From assembly GCA_029946075.1 (NCBI GenBank), contig JAQSDT010000700.1, positions 1 to 17,202 on the forward strand: a stretch of 17,202 bases of DNA, read 5' to 3'. The DNA comes from a bacterium (GTDB lineage Bacteria; Pseudomonadota; Alphaproteobacteria; Rhizobiales; Xanthobacteraceae). The translations under genes and the position numbers were made by a program. The notes beneath the pieces are model-generated. The model saw only the letters and a list, made by a program, of their open reading frames with translations. It ran no database searches and had not been told where the DNA came from. Positions 1 through 8,007 of the stretch are shown here, one piece after another (position 1 is the stretch's first letter; each line of letters starts with the position of its first letter).

Positions 1-3
1 ACT

Positions 4-999
4 CTACCCAAATCGCTTCCTGCGCCATTCGATCAGTTTGGCGCTGACTTCTTCCGGCTTTTCCTGCTGTGTCCAATGACCGCTGTCCCGCACCAGATAT
101 TTCTCGAGATCGGGAATAATCTTTTCCATGCCGTCGGCGGCCGAGGGCGGCAGCACCGCGTCGTTCTCGGCCATGATCATCAGCGACGGCACCCGCACGG
201 TATGGTCGAGCCCTTCGGAGCGCTGCCAGTTGCGCGTAAAGTTGCGGTACCAGTTGATGCCGCCGGTGAAGCCGGTCCTGGTGAAGGCATCGACGAACAC
301 CTTCTTCTCTTCCGGAGACAGGATCGGCGTGCGCGGATCGTATTTGGCGTCATAGGCCGCGATCATCTGCGGGAACGCCAGATTGGTCTTGGCCGAAGCA
401 CCGAGGCCGGCTGTCGCTGGAGCCGCCGGCGCGTCGTCCTTGCGCGGCAGCGGCTTGCGCATGAAGGCATCGAAAGTCTGCTCGACGCGGCTGCCGAAAA
501 TCTTGTCCGGCTCGCGGGCAGGGTCCTGAAACTGCACGATATACATGCTGTCGCCGAACCGCTTGCGGAACAGCTCGATCGGATCGGCCGGCAAACGGTC
601 GTAATGCGGCGTGTTGACGCCGATCACGCCGGCGACGCGGTCGATGTGGCGCAGCGGCATCTGCCAGACGATGAAGCCGCCCCAGTCGTGGCCGACGAAG
701 ATCGCCTTGTCGATCTTGAGATGATCGAGCAGTCCGACGAGATCGCCGGTCAGGTGCTCCATGTCGTAGGCCTCGACCGGCTCGGGCCGGTCGGTGGCGC
801 CATAGCCGCGCTGGTCCGGGGCAATGACCCGGATGCCGGCCTCGCTCAAGGCCTTGATCTGGTGACGCCAGGAGAACGCCATCTCCGGCCAGCCATGACA
901 GAGCACCACGGGCGGCGTGTCGGACTTCGGTCCAGCCTCGTAGTAACCCATGCGAATACCGTTCACCTGGGCGAACTGGAGCGGCGGCATTTCAATCAT
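4..999 (-). CDS. Epoxide-hydrolase-type alpha/beta hydrolase
   Basis: The protein (331 aa from the ATG at 999) has the full soluble epoxide hydrolase layout. Numbering below counts from a GTG one codon upstream (1002). The oxyanion-hole motif HGWP is at 36-39. The nucleophile motif GHDWGG puts Asp at 106 instead of Ser, which is the mark of epoxide hydrolases and haloalkane dehalogenases. Lid tyrosines Y154 and Y252 (NWYRNF), which in this family activate the epoxide, favour an epoxide hydrolase. The acid D281 (AENDAV) and the base H309 (DSGHWTQ) complete the triad. It would open an epoxide to a vicinal diol in the cytoplasm; the substrate is unknown. The start is 6-9 bp after the stop of the acyltransferase gene, so the two are probably co-transcribed. 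AGGG lies 7 nt before the ATG and only 4 before the GTG, so I prefer the ATG. The stop codon is at 4-6. Confidence 0.87.
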   Translation of the reverse strand: MIEMPPLQFAQVNGIRMGYYEAGPKSDTPPVVLCHGWPEMAFSWRHQIKALSEAGIRVIAPDQRGYGATDRPEPVEAYDMEHLTGDLVGLLDHLKIDKAIFVGHDWGGFIVWQMPLRHIDRVAGVIGVNTPHYDRLPADPIELFRKRFGDSMYIVQFQDPAREPDKIFGSRVEQTFDAFMRKPLPRKDDAPAAPATAGLGASAKTNLAFPQMIAAYDAKYDPRTPILSPEEKKVFVDAFTRTGFTGGINWYRNFTRNWQRSEGLDHTVRVPSLMIMAENDAVLPPSAADGMEKIIPDLEKYLVRDSGHWTQQEKPEEVSAKLIEWRRKRFG

Positions 1000-1008
1000 C
1001 ACAGAACC

Positions 1009-2556
1009 CTATTCGGCCGCGCTGGTCATGCTCGGCGGCGGCGCATAGGCCGCCTCCAGCGCTTCAAACTCGCGAGGGAGCATGTCGCACAAAACCTGGA
1101 CATGGGGAATGATGTTGGCGCCGGCTATGAAGCCGAAATCGAGCTGGTCGCGGTAGCTCTGCACGGTGATGTTGAGCGCGATGCCGTGCGTCGAGATCGA
1201 CACCGGGAAGATGTGCAGGAGCTCGGCGCCGGCGGCATATAACGTCTGCCGCGGCCCCGGCACGTTGGACACCGTGATGTTGGCCGACGGCGGCAATACG
1301 TTCGACAGATCCGAACGGCTGTAGAGCAGCGCCAGGATCTGCACCATGATCGGCGCGCCCAGCATCGAAAGGTTCGACACCTGCGGCATCAGCGCGCGCA
1401 GCGGATGCGACATTTCCTTGGACTTGGTGGATTGCGCGATGATCGCCTCCAGCCGCGCCTTGGGATCCTCGATGTTGGTGGCGATCGAGCAGATCATGCC
1501 GAACACCTGGTTGTTGGCCTCGGTGTTGCCCTCCTCGCGCAGCGAGATCGGCACCGCCGCGGTCATCGACTTGGCGGGCAAGGCACCTCGCTCCAGCAGG
1601 TAGCGACGGACGACGCCGGAGGAGAGCGCCAGCACGACGTCGTTGAGCTTGCCGCCGGAGGCTTTCGCCAGCGCCTTGGCCCGCGACAGCGAGATCGACG
1701 TGCCGGCAAAGCTGCGCTCCGACGAGATCGCCTTGTTCAGAATGGTCGGCGGCGAAACCATGCTGGCGATGCTGTCGCGCGACTTCGGATCGGAGATCTT
1801 TCCGACCACGTCGGAGACGCTCTTGAGCATGGTCGGAATGCTGCCGGCGAATTTCACCGCGCTCTCGATCTGGAACATGGCGTTGTCGAACAGGATCGAG
1901 CCGAGATCGCTCTTGCCCGAACGCGGCAGGTCCAGCGTCTTCGGCGTCGAGGAGCCGTCGAACGGCTGACGCCAGAGCTGCTGGTAGGAATCGATCAGAT
2001 TGGCGGCGATGTCGCGCGCCTCGTTGCCGCCCTTGACCTGCGGGATCGGCTTCTCGACCTCGCGCGGCACCGGCGTGACGTCGTAGATCATGTTGGTCAG
2101 CGCGGCGCCGGCGCCGCCGTCGATGCAGGCATGGTGCATCTTGGAATAAAGCCCGATCTCGTTGTCCTTCATGCCTTCGAAAACGTAGAACTCCCACAGC
2201 GGCCGGGCGCGGTTGAGCAGCTTTGCATGCATCCAGCCGACGATGCGCTCCAGCGTGGCGCGGTCGTAGGGGGCCGGCAGGCTGCCGCGGAAGATATGGC
2301 GATCGATGTCGAACTGGTCGTCCTCGACCCAGGACGGATGGTCGATATCGAGCGGCGCCTTTTCAAGACGCGCCTTGAGGATCGGCGCGATGTGCAGCCG
2401 CGAGGCGATCATCGCCTTGAAGTCCTCGAAGAAGTTGCCGTTGTAGTTCTCGGGCAGGCGGAAGATCGCCATGCTCCCGACATGCATCGGCATTTCCGGC
2501 GTTTCCAGATACAGAAACGACGCGTCCATCGAAGACAGTTTCCTGGCGTCTGCCAT
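1009..2556 (-). CDS. Wax ester synthase / diacylglycerol acyltransferase (WS/DGAT family)
   Basis: This 515 aa protein belongs to the bacterial WS/DGAT family, which transfers acyl groups from acyl-CoA to fatty alcohols or diacylglycerol and so makes wax esters or triacylglycerol. The catalytic HHxxxDG motif is present as HHACIDG at 141-147. Other family marks are the N-terminal LSSMDASFLYLE segment, PLWEFYVFEG near 119-128, and SNVPGP in the C-terminal half. The length is slightly above the usual 450-500 aa. The start is well supported: GGGAGGA (complement of 2562-2568) lies 5 nt before the ATG. The next gene downstream is the epoxide-hydrolase-like gene, 6-9 bp away. A serine hydrolase and a small conserved protein lie upstream on the same strand. 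The context suggests storage-lipid synthesis or remodelling; the actual acceptor cannot be told from sequence. Confidence 0.93.
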   Translation of the reverse strand: MADARKLSSMDASFLYLETPEMPMHVGSMAIFRLPENYNGNFFEDFKAMIASRLHIAPILKARLEKAPLDIDHPSWVEDDQFDIDRHIFRGSLPAPYDRATLERIVGWMHAKLLNRARPLWEFYVFEGMKDNEIGLYSKMHHACIDGGAGAALTNMIYDVTPVPREVEKPIPQVKGGNEARDIAANLIDSYQQLWRQPFDGSSTPKTLDLPRSGKSDLGSILFDNAMFQIESAVKFAGSIPTMLKSVSDVVGKISDPKSRDSIASMVSPPTILNKAISSERSFAGTSISLSRAKALAKASGGKLNDVVLALSSGVVRRYLLERGALPAKSMTAAVPISLREEGNTEANNQVFGMICSIATNIEDPKARLEAIIAQSTKSKEMSHPLRALMPQVSNLSMLGAPIMVQILALLYSRSDLSNVLPPSANITVSNVPGPRQTLYAAGAELLHIFPVSISTHGIALNITVQSYRDQLDFGFIAGANIIPHVQVLCDMLPREFEALEAAYAPPPSMTSAAE

Positions 2557-2718
2557 AGCAATCCTCCCACGGTAGAAAACGCGGCGCCCTTAGCGGCGCT
2601 TCTGGCGTTCAAAAATCGACTTTATTATTGGAGCATGATCCTATCCGAAATCGCCGCCCTTCCCGCATCACATGCGGGTCAGGCGTTCCGGGTCATGCCC
2701 TTGTATCCGTGCCCGGAT
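2557..2718. other. Intergenic gap with short inverted repeats
   Basis: These 162 bp separate the serine hydrolase from the acyltransferase. A perfect 7 bp inverted repeat with a 3 nt loop lies at 2662-2678 (CCCGCAT/ATGCGGG). A second pair, TCCGGG at 2687-2692 and CCCGGA at 2712-2717, encloses 19 nt. Neither is followed by a T-run on the minus strand, so a classical terminator is not supported. They may stop or process the upstream minus-strand transcript, or be worn remnants of an intergenic repeat. The Shine-Dalgarno of the acyltransferase is at 2562-2568. I see no convincing promoter. Confidence 0.4.
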
Positions 2719-3498
2719 TCAGGATTGTGCATTTTCAGGGGGGCCATATGCAATGGCAAACGGCCCCGATCGATCAAATTGCTTAAATTCGCCCTCGCCC
2801 TGCGCCAGACGATCGGCAACGGCCCATAGCGCGGCGGGATTGACCCCGAGCCCGATATGGCTGGCGAGATGGACCTCGATATTCTCGGCCGTCTTCGAGG
2901 GACGCAGCAGGCTGGTGTGCCAGTTCACGATCCCGTCGGTACGGGAGTAGATCGAGGTCGTCGGCACCGGCAGGTCGCCGGCGATCGCTTCCCTGATCTC
3001 GGGATTGTCGTTGACGCCTTCGCCCGACAGCATCTCATACAGCTTCGTCGCATTGGTCGCGGTGACGTCATTGGCGAAGGGACTGCCGAGCGTGATCACC
3101 GAGCGCACCATGTCGGGCGCCTGCAGCGCCAGATCGCGCGCATAGATGCCGCCGAGACTCCAGCCGACCACGCTGACCTTGCGGCCGGTGTTTTCGTGGA
3201 TGCGTTGCAGCAGATCGCGCAACGCGCCGCGCTTGGAAGAGACGCCGCCGAAATTGCGGCCCATGTTCCAGGCGTAGGTGTCGTAGCCGAGTTCCTTGAG
3301 GTAGCGCCGCATCGGCGCCATCGACAGATCGCTGGCGAGAAAGCCCGGCAGCGCCAGCACCGGATGCCCGTCGCCTTTCGGGGCGCGCATCAACAGCGGC
3401 GACAGCAACAGGCTCGAATTCAGTTCGAACAGGCTGCGCGCTTCGGCCAGCATCAGGAACAGGCTCGGCGGCCGCAGCCGTTGTCCTACGCCCGCCAT
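2719..3498 (-). CDS. Serine alpha/beta hydrolase (lipase/esterase-like)
   Basis: A 259 aa alpha/beta hydrolase. The nucleophile elbow is GWSLGG with S114. D188 (SRTDGIVNW) and H214 (LASHIGLG) fit the acid and base, giving a complete Ser-Asp-His triad. The segment ALPGFLASD near 49-57 fits the oxyanion region of lipases. No signal peptide is apparent, so it is probably cytoplasmic. Start choice: a longer reading from a GTG at 3519 is open, but that GTG sits directly after the previous stop codon. The ATG at 3498 has a strong GGAGGA 4 nt upstream, so 3498 is preferred. It lies 21 bp after the small DUF6489-like gene and upstream of the WS/DGAT gene on the same strand, which fits acyl-ester turnover. 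The exact substrate (acylglycerol, wax ester or other ester) is unknown. Confidence 0.85.
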   Translation of the reverse strand: MAGVGQRLRPPSLFLMLAEARSLFELNSSLLLSPLLMRAPKGDGHPVLALPGFLASDLSMAPMRRYLKELGYDTYAWNMGRNFGGVSSKRGALRDLLQRIHENTGRKVSVVGWSLGGIYARDLALQAPDMVRSVITLGSPFANDVTATNATKLYEMLSGEGVNDNPEIREAIAGDLPVPTTSIYSRTDGIVNWHTSLLRPSKTAENIEVHLASHIGLGVNPAALWAVADRLAQGEGEFKQFDRSGPFAIAYGPPENAQS

Positions 3499-3502
3499 CC
3501 TG

Positions 3503-3508
3503 TCCTCC
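3503..3508 (-). promoter_or_regulatory. Ribosome binding site that fixes the hydrolase start
   Basis: GGAGGA on the minus strand lies 4 nt before the ATG at 3498. It lies inside the longer reading that starts at the GTG at 3519, so it argues for the shorter protein. Confidence 0.7.
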
Positions 3509-3519
3509 GCGAGAGCCAC

Positions 3520-3777
3520 CTACCTCTTGTCCTTCTTGGAGCCCATGCCGCCAAGGCCGGCCATGGTCACGAACATATCCTGGAAGCGCTCGGCGATCTT
3601 GGGATCGAAGGTGAACCAGCTCTGGATCAGCGATTCCGGCGACACCTTTTCGATGTTGGCCATCATCTGCTGCTGCATCTTGTCCATCACGGCGGTCTGC
3701 ATCGGCTGCACGTCCGGCAGGCCGAAGAACTGCCTGGCCTCCAGCGGCGTGCAATCTATCTCGACGTTAACCTTCAT
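3520..3777 (-). CDS. Small conserved protein, probably DUF6489 family
   Basis: An 85 aa protein of unknown function. It begins MKVNVEIDCTPLEARQFFGL and has a centre rich in Met and Gln (MDKMQQQMMANIEK, about 31-44). It continues with a segment around 50-65 rich in Phe and Asp (WFTFDPKIAERFQDMF) and ends in a Gly-Met and Lys-rich tail. From memory this matches the small alphaproteobacterial family annotated as DUF6489; I could not check this. No signal peptide or membrane span is visible, and the middle looks helical and amphipathic. AGGAG lies about 7 nt before the ATG, supporting the start. It is the first gene of the unit that continues with the serine hydrolase. Just upstream a 5 bp hairpin (CTGGC/GCCAG, 3792-3805) precedes the ribosome binding site. 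A helper or lipid-surface role is a guess from context only. Confidence 0.75.
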   Translation of the reverse strand: MKVNVEIDCTPLEARQFFGLPDVQPMQTAVMDKMQQQMMANIEKVSPESLIQSWFTFDPKIAERFQDMFVTMAGLGGMGSKKDKR

Positions 3778-3875
3778 GACCGCTCCTTTTGCTGGCTTGG
3801 GCCAGTATCGCCACGATGTCCCTGATCGCGCAAGGACAAGACCGCCTCCTGGTCCCCCTCAATCGCCCGGTATGG

Positions 3876-5129
3876 TCAACCAAAGCGTTCGACCGCAAAC
3901 GGCCTGACATCGGCAAACGGGGTCTCCCCGGTCATCATTTCGGCCAGCAGGCGCCCGGTCGCCGGCCCCAGCGTCAAACCATGGTGCTGGTGGCCGAAAT
4001 CGAACCACAGGCCGGGATGGCGGGGCGCCTTGCCGATCACCGGCAGCATATCCGGCAGACAGGGACGCGCACCCTTCCAGGGCGCGGCGTCGATCGGTTC
4101 GGCGAGCGGAAACAGCTTGTGCGCCTTCGGTATGGCCCGCTCGACCTGGACCGGCGTCGGCGGCGCATCGCGATGGGCGAACTCGGCCCCGGTCGTCAGG
4201 CGAATGCCCCGGTTCATCGGCGCCAGCAGAAAACCCTGATCGGCATCGAGCACGGGGTGATTCAGCACCGCGTTGCCCTGCGCCTTTAGATGGATGTGAT
4301 AGCCGCGCTTGACCTGCAGCGGGATCGAATAGCCGAGCGGCGCGAAAATCTGGTCGGACCACGGTCCCATCGCCACCACGACCTCGCGCGCGGTGATGGT
4401 GCCTTCCAGCGTCGCCACCCGCCATCGTCCGCCGGATTGTTCGAGCGTGCGCGCATCGCCGACCAGAAACCGCCCGCCCTTGCGGCCGAACAGCGCAGCA
4501 TAGGCCTTGGCGAGGCCGCCCGGATCCGGCACGAATCCCGGTGCGGGAAAGTGGATGGCGCCGGTGAAGTCGCCGGTCAGATGCGGCTCACGCGCGATAA
4601 CCGCCGGCGCATCCAGCACGTCGCCGGTGACGCCATGCTCGCCGGCGCGCTTGAGGTCGGCGACCGCGCCCGCCAGCGTCGCTTCCGAACGAAACAGCTT
4701 GATCCAGCCGGTTCGCCGCAACAACTCCGGCACGTTGGCCTCCGTGATCAGCGCCTCGTGCTCGATCAGGCTGCGCTTGATCAGCGGCAATTCCGCCATC
4801 GCGCTGTGCAGCGCACGCTCCGGCGAGGACGCCAGGAAGTAACGCACCAGCCACGGCACGAACGTCGGCAAATCCCTGAAATGGTAGCGAACCTGCGGCG
4901 CGCGCAACAACGCGTAGCGCAGGATCTGGCCGACATCCCGCGGAAACATGTAGGGAAACACCGAGGCGACTTCGATCAGGCCGCCATTGCCGTGACTGGT
5001 CTCCTCGCCGGCCGCCTCGTGCCGGTCGATCAGCACCACGTCCCGCCCGCGCTGCTGCAGGTGCAGGGCGGCGCCGACGCCGACCATGCCCGCCCCCAGC
5101 ACAAGCACATCGGTCTTGAGTTCCGCCAT
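3876..5129 (-). CDS. FAD-dependent oxidoreductase, D-amino-acid dehydrogenase-like (DadA/DAO family)
   Basis: A 417 aa flavoprotein of the DAO superfamily. The N-terminal dinucleotide fold shows GAGMVG at 12-17 and the ribose-binding acid D35 (VVLIDRHE). ETSHGNGG at 43-50 matches the region that contacts FAD in D-amino-acid dehydrogenases. The C-terminal half has the closing FAD motif at 374-397 (LWFDFGHQHHG, then TLGPATGRLLAE). E. coli DadA is of similar length (432 aa). The likely reaction is oxidation of a D-amino or cyclic imino acid to the keto or imino product, with electrons passed to the respiratory chain; the substrate is not determined. GGAG lies 6 nt before the ATG. The gene diverges from the peptide importer operon across 189 bp, which suggests shared regulation. 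Other DAO-family activities, such as sarcosine- or glycine-oxidase-like ones, remain possible. Confidence 0.85.
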   Translation of the reverse strand: MAELKTDVLVLGAGMVGVGAALHLQQRGRDVVLIDRHEAAGEETSHGNGGLIEVASVFPYMFPRDVGQILRYALLRAPQVRYHFRDLPTFVPWLVRYFLASSPERALHSAMAELPLIKRSLIEHEALITEANVPELLRRTGWIKLFRSEATLAGAVADLKRAGEHGVTGDVLDAPAVIAREPHLTGDFTGAIHFPAPGFVPDPGGLAKAYAALFGRKGGRFLVGDARTLEQSGGRWRVATLEGTITAREVVVAMGPWSDQIFAPLGYSIPLQVKRGYHIHLKAQGNAVLNHPVLDADQGFLLAPMNRGIRLTTGAEFAHRDAPPTPVQVERAIPKAHKLFPLAEPIDAAPWKGARPCLPDMLPVIGKAPRHPGLWFDFGHQHHGLTLGPATGRLLAEMMTGETPFADVRPFAVERFG

Positions 5130-5318
5130 CCACCACTCCGAAAGTTCAATGTCACGCGCGTCTGGCCTCGAACCTAGTCATTGCCGCACCGCCGCGCAAA
5201 CCGGCACGCGCTGCGGGGAAATCGTGCTTGCGCGGCGGCTGGACTTTGGCAACATGGATCGGCAATATCCCGCCACTTCTGCGGGAACAGCAGATATTCG
5301 AGCGGGGAAAACGAACAA
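5130..5318. promoter_or_regulatory. Divergent regulatory region with candidate promoter and operator-like hairpin
   Basis: This 189 bp gap separates the FAD enzyme (minus) from the importer operon (plus). A candidate sigma-70-type promoter for the operon is TGGACT (5240-5245), a 17 bp spacer, and CAATAT (5263-5268). The match is partial: four of six bases at -35 and three of six at -10. Overlapping its end is an inverted repeat TCCCGC/GCGGGA (5268-5273 and 5281-5286, 7 nt loop). It can be extended by AATATC/GATATT (5264-5269 and 5293-5298) if a bulge is allowed. Such a repeat at the start of transcription could be a repressor site or a 5' UTR hairpin. I found no clear promoter for the minus-strand gene. 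Confidence 0.35.
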
Positions 5319-6908
5319 ATGTCGCTACGTCAGTGCTTGCTTGCAGTTGCCACGGTTTCCATCCTCGCGATGGCGCCGGCATCGGCCCAGACCCTGCGCT
5401 ACGCCAACCAGGGCGACCTCAAATCGCTCGACCCCTATACGCTGAACGAGACCACCACCCATGCGCATCTGGGTCATGTCTATGAAGGGCTGATCGGCCG
5501 CGACAAGGACCTGAAGATCGTCCCCGCGCTGGCCGAGCGGTGGGAAATCCCGGAACCGACCCGCTGGCGCTTCTATCTGCGCAAGGGTGTCAAATTCCAG
5601 AACGGCGACCCCTTCACCGCCGACGACGTGGTGTTCTCCGCCGACCGCGTTCGCAAGAAGGGGTCCAACCTGCAGACCCGCATTCCCGCCGACGCCAAGG
5701 TCGTCAAGGTCGACGACTTCACCGTGGATTTCATCCTGACGACGCCAAATCCCATCATGCATTCGCAATGGGATACCTGGTACATCATGGACAAGAAGTG
5801 GGCCGAGGCGAACAACGCCGCCGAGCCGACGCCTGCGGCCGCGACCTCGCCCAGCTTCGCCTCGCTCAACGCCAACGGCACCGGCCCCTTCACCGTCGAG
5901 AGCCACCAGCCCGGCGTCAAGACCGTCTACAAGGCCAACCCGAACTGGTGGCAGAAGCCCGAACATAATCTGAAGGAAATCGTCTTCACGCCGATCGGCT
6001 CCGACGCGACGCGCGTCGCGGCGCTGCTGTCGGGCGAAGTCGACGTCATCGAGCCGGTTCCGATCCAGGATATCAGTCGCGTCGATTCCAGTCCCAACGC
6101 CCAGGTGCTGAAGGGGCCGGAGCTGCGGACCATTTTCCTCGGCATGGACCAGATCCGCGACGAACTGCTGTACTCGAACGTCAAGGGCAAGAACCCGTTC
6201 AAGGACATCAAGGTCCGCGAGGCCATTTACAAGGCCGTCGACATCGAGCTGATCAAGACCCGCGTCATGCGCGGCCTGTCGGTGCCTTCGGCGCTGATGA
6301 TCGCCCCGCAATTGTTCAAGCTGTCCGGCGACTTCACCCGGCCGAAGCTCGATCCCGACGGCGCCAAGAAGCTGCTCGCGGAGGCCGGCTATCCCGACGG
6401 CTTCGAAGTCACGATGGACTGCCCGAACGACCGCTACGTCAACGACGCCGCGATCTGCCAGGCCGTCGTCGGCATGCTGGCGCGCATCGGCGTCAAGGTG
6501 ACGCTGCTGGCCCAGCCCAAGGCGCAGTATTTCGCCAAGGTGCTGAAACCCGGCGGCTACCAGACCTCGTTCTACCTGCTCGGCTGGACCCCCGGCACGC
6601 TCGACTCCCACAACGTGCTGCACGACATCATGGGCTGCCGTGACGATCCCAAGTCCGCGCGCGGCGAAGCCAACCTCGGCGGCTACTGCAACAAGAAATT
6701 CGACGAGATCGCCGAAAAGGTGCTGCAGGAACCCGACACCACCAAGCGCGACCTGCTGATCAAGCAAGCCTACGAGATCGGCACCAAGGACTTCTCCTAT
6801 ATCCCGCTGCATCAGCAGGCGCTGGCATGGGGTGTTTCCAAGAAGGTGAAACTCAACCAGCGCGCCGACAATCAGGTCCTGCTCTACTGGGCAACCAAAC
6901 AGGACTAG
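5319..6908 (+). CDS. Substrate-binding protein of Opp/Dpp-type ABC importer 1 (SBP_bac_5 family)
   Basis: A 529 aa periplasmic solute-binding protein. The N-terminus is a signal peptide: Arg at position 4, a hydrophobic core, then an ASA-Q cleavage site after residue 23. The mature start (LRYANQGDLKSLDPYT) and the segment FYLRKGVKFQNGDPFTADD at about 85-103 are typical of family 5 binding proteins for peptides, opines and related solutes. The frame is open back to 5181, but the ATG at 5319 is chosen because it begins the signal peptide and has GGGGA upstream, with a rather long spacing of about 10 nt. Four Cys residues occur in two pairs in the C-terminal half (in MDCPNDRYVNDAAIC and in the MGCRDD to GYCNKKF region) and could form disulfides. 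It heads the importer operon and is followed by a terminator. Confidence 0.92.
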   Translation: MSLRQCLLAVATVSILAMAPASAQTLRYANQGDLKSLDPYTLNETTTHAHLGHVYEGLIGRDKDLKIVPALAERWEIPEPTRWRFYLRKGVKFQNGDPFTADDVVFSADRVRKKGSNLQTRIPADAKVVKVDDFTVDFILTTPNPIMHSQWDTWYIMDKKWAEANNAAEPTPAAATSPSFASLNANGTGPFTVESHQPGVKTVYKANPNWWQKPEHNLKEIVFTPIGSDATRVAALLSGEVDVIEPVPIQDISRVDSSPNAQVLKGPELRTIFLGMDQIRDELLYSNVKGKNPFKDIKVREAIYKAVDIELIKTRVMRGLSVPSALMIAPQLFKLSGDFTRPKLDPDGAKKLLAEAGYPDGFEVTMDCPNDRYVNDAAICQAVVGMLARIGVKVTLLAQPKAQYFAKVLKPGGYQTSFYLLGWTPGTLDSHNVLHDIMGCRDDPKSARGEANLGGYCNKKFDEIAEKVLQEPDTTKRDLLIKQAYEIGTKDFSYIPLHQQALAWGVSKKVKLNQRADNQVLLYWATKQD

Positions 6909-6922
6909 TCGTTTTCCAGCAC

Positions 6923-6957
6923 AAGGTCCCGGCGGCTTCGCAGCTTCCGGGACTTTT
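6923..6957 (+). terminator. Rho-independent terminator or attenuator after the binding-protein gene
   Basis: The arms AAGGTCCCGG (6923-6932) and CCGGGACTTT (6947-6956) form a 10 bp stem including one G-U pair, with a 14 nt loop, followed by TTTTCATTT. It lies 14 nt after the stop of the binding-protein gene and before the first permease. A partial terminator here would keep the binding protein more abundant than the membrane parts, as is common in ABC importer operons. Confidence 0.7.
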
Positions 6958-7014
6958 CATTTCCTGACGGCCGTGATGACGCCCGCCTTCGCAACAGCGC
7001 AGTGAAAGGAATCC

Positions 7015-7995
7015 ATGCTCGCTTTCACGCTTCGCCGCGCACTCCAGGCCATCGGCGTCATGATCGCGGTCGGCGTGATCGCGTTCTCGATGTTCCGGTT
7101 CGCCGGCGACCCGGTCAACCAGATCGTCTCGCTGGATACGCCGGCGGCCGAGCGTGAGGCCGTGCGCAAATCGCTCGGGCTCGACGATCCCGTCCCGGTG
7201 CAGTTCGCGCGCTATTTCGTCAATGCCGTGCAGTTCAAGTTCGGGGTGTCCTACCAGTTTCGCCAGCCGGTTTCGAACCTGCTGATGGAACGTCTGCCGG
7301 CGACGCTGGAGCTCGCAGCATGTGCCACCTTCCTCGCCATGCTGTTCGGCATCCTGATGGGGGTCTATTCGGCGCTGCGGCGTGACACGATTCTCACAAA
7401 ATTCTTCCAGGCGATATCGCTGATCGGAATCTCGCTTCCGACCTTCCTGATCGGCATTCTGCTGATCTATTTGTTCTCGGTGACGCTGGGCTGGCTGCCC
7501 TCGTTCGGGCGCGGCGACGTGGTACGGCTCGGCTGGTGGACCACCGGCCTGCTGACGATATCCGGGCTGAAGGCGCTGATCATGCCCTCGATCACGCTCG
7601 GCCTGTTCCAGATGACGCTGATCATGCGCCTCGTACGCGCCGAGATGCTCGAAGTGCTGCGCACCGACTACATCCGCTTCGCCCGCGCCCGCGGGCTCAC
7701 CGCGCGCGCGATCCATTTCGGCCACGCGCTGAAGAACACGCTGGTGCCCGTCATCACCGTGGCGGGCCTGCAATTTGGCTCGGTAATTGCCTTTGCGATC
7801 ATCACCGAAACCGTCTTCCAGTGGCCGGGAATGGGACTGCTGTTCGTGCAGGCGGTGCAGAATGTCGATATCCCGATCATGGCGGCCTATTTGCTGATGG
7901 TGTCGCTGATCTTCGTTACCATCAATCTGGTGGTCGACATCCTCTACACCATCGTCGATCCGCGCCTGCGTTCGACCATCAGCCGTCCGACTTAA
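7015..7995 (+). CDS. ABC importer 1 permease, DppB/OppB type
   Basis: A 326 aa inner-membrane permease of the binding-protein-dependent family. The first membrane span is near residues 10-30, with the usual basic start (LRRALQ). Further hydrophobic spans are visible near 97-120, 133-157, 186-206, 246-268 and 289-313. The EAA-type loop that contacts the ATPase is at about 219-240 (YIRFARARGL, then HALKN). The ending VDPRLR is typical of DppB-type subunits. AAAGGA lies 5 nt before the ATG. It pairs with the DppC-type subunit 12 bp downstream to form the channel. Substrate specificity comes mainly from the binding protein and cannot be read here. Confidence 0.93.
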   Translation: MLAFTLRRALQAIGVMIAVGVIAFSMFRFAGDPVNQIVSLDTPAAEREAVRKSLGLDDPVPVQFARYFVNAVQFKFGVSYQFRQPVSNLLMERLPATLELAACATFLAMLFGILMGVYSALRRDTILTKFFQAISLIGISLPTFLIGILLIYLFSVTLGWLPSFGRGDVVRLGWWTTGLLTISGLKALIMPSITLGLFQMTLIMRLVRAEMLEVLRTDYIRFARARGLTARAIHFGHALKNTLVPVITVAGLQFGSVIAFAIITETVFQWPGMGLLFVQAVQNVDIPIMAAYLLMVSLIFVTINLVVDILYTIVDPRLRSTISRPT

Positions 7996-8007
7996 GCGAG
8001 ATCAGAG

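Noticed and set aside
2662..2717. Intergenic hairpins as a rho-independent terminator
   Set aside because: No T-run follows either stem on the relevant strand. They are recorded only as inverted repeats.
1405..2829. Long open frame (474 codons) on the plus strand opposite the WS/DGAT gene
   Set aside because: Its translation is rich in Arg, Gly, Asp and His, with no family motifs. It lies opposite a well-supported gene, as expected for high-GC antisense frames.
5181..5318. N-terminal extension of the first binding protein
   Set aside because: The extra 46 residues would precede a normal signal peptide and show no conserved features. The ATG at 5319 is the sensible start.
5325..6812. 495-codon minus-strand frame opposite the first binding-protein gene
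   Set aside because: It has low-complexity Val/Gly/Asp/Leu composition and no motif. The plus-strand gene has a signal peptide and family motifs.
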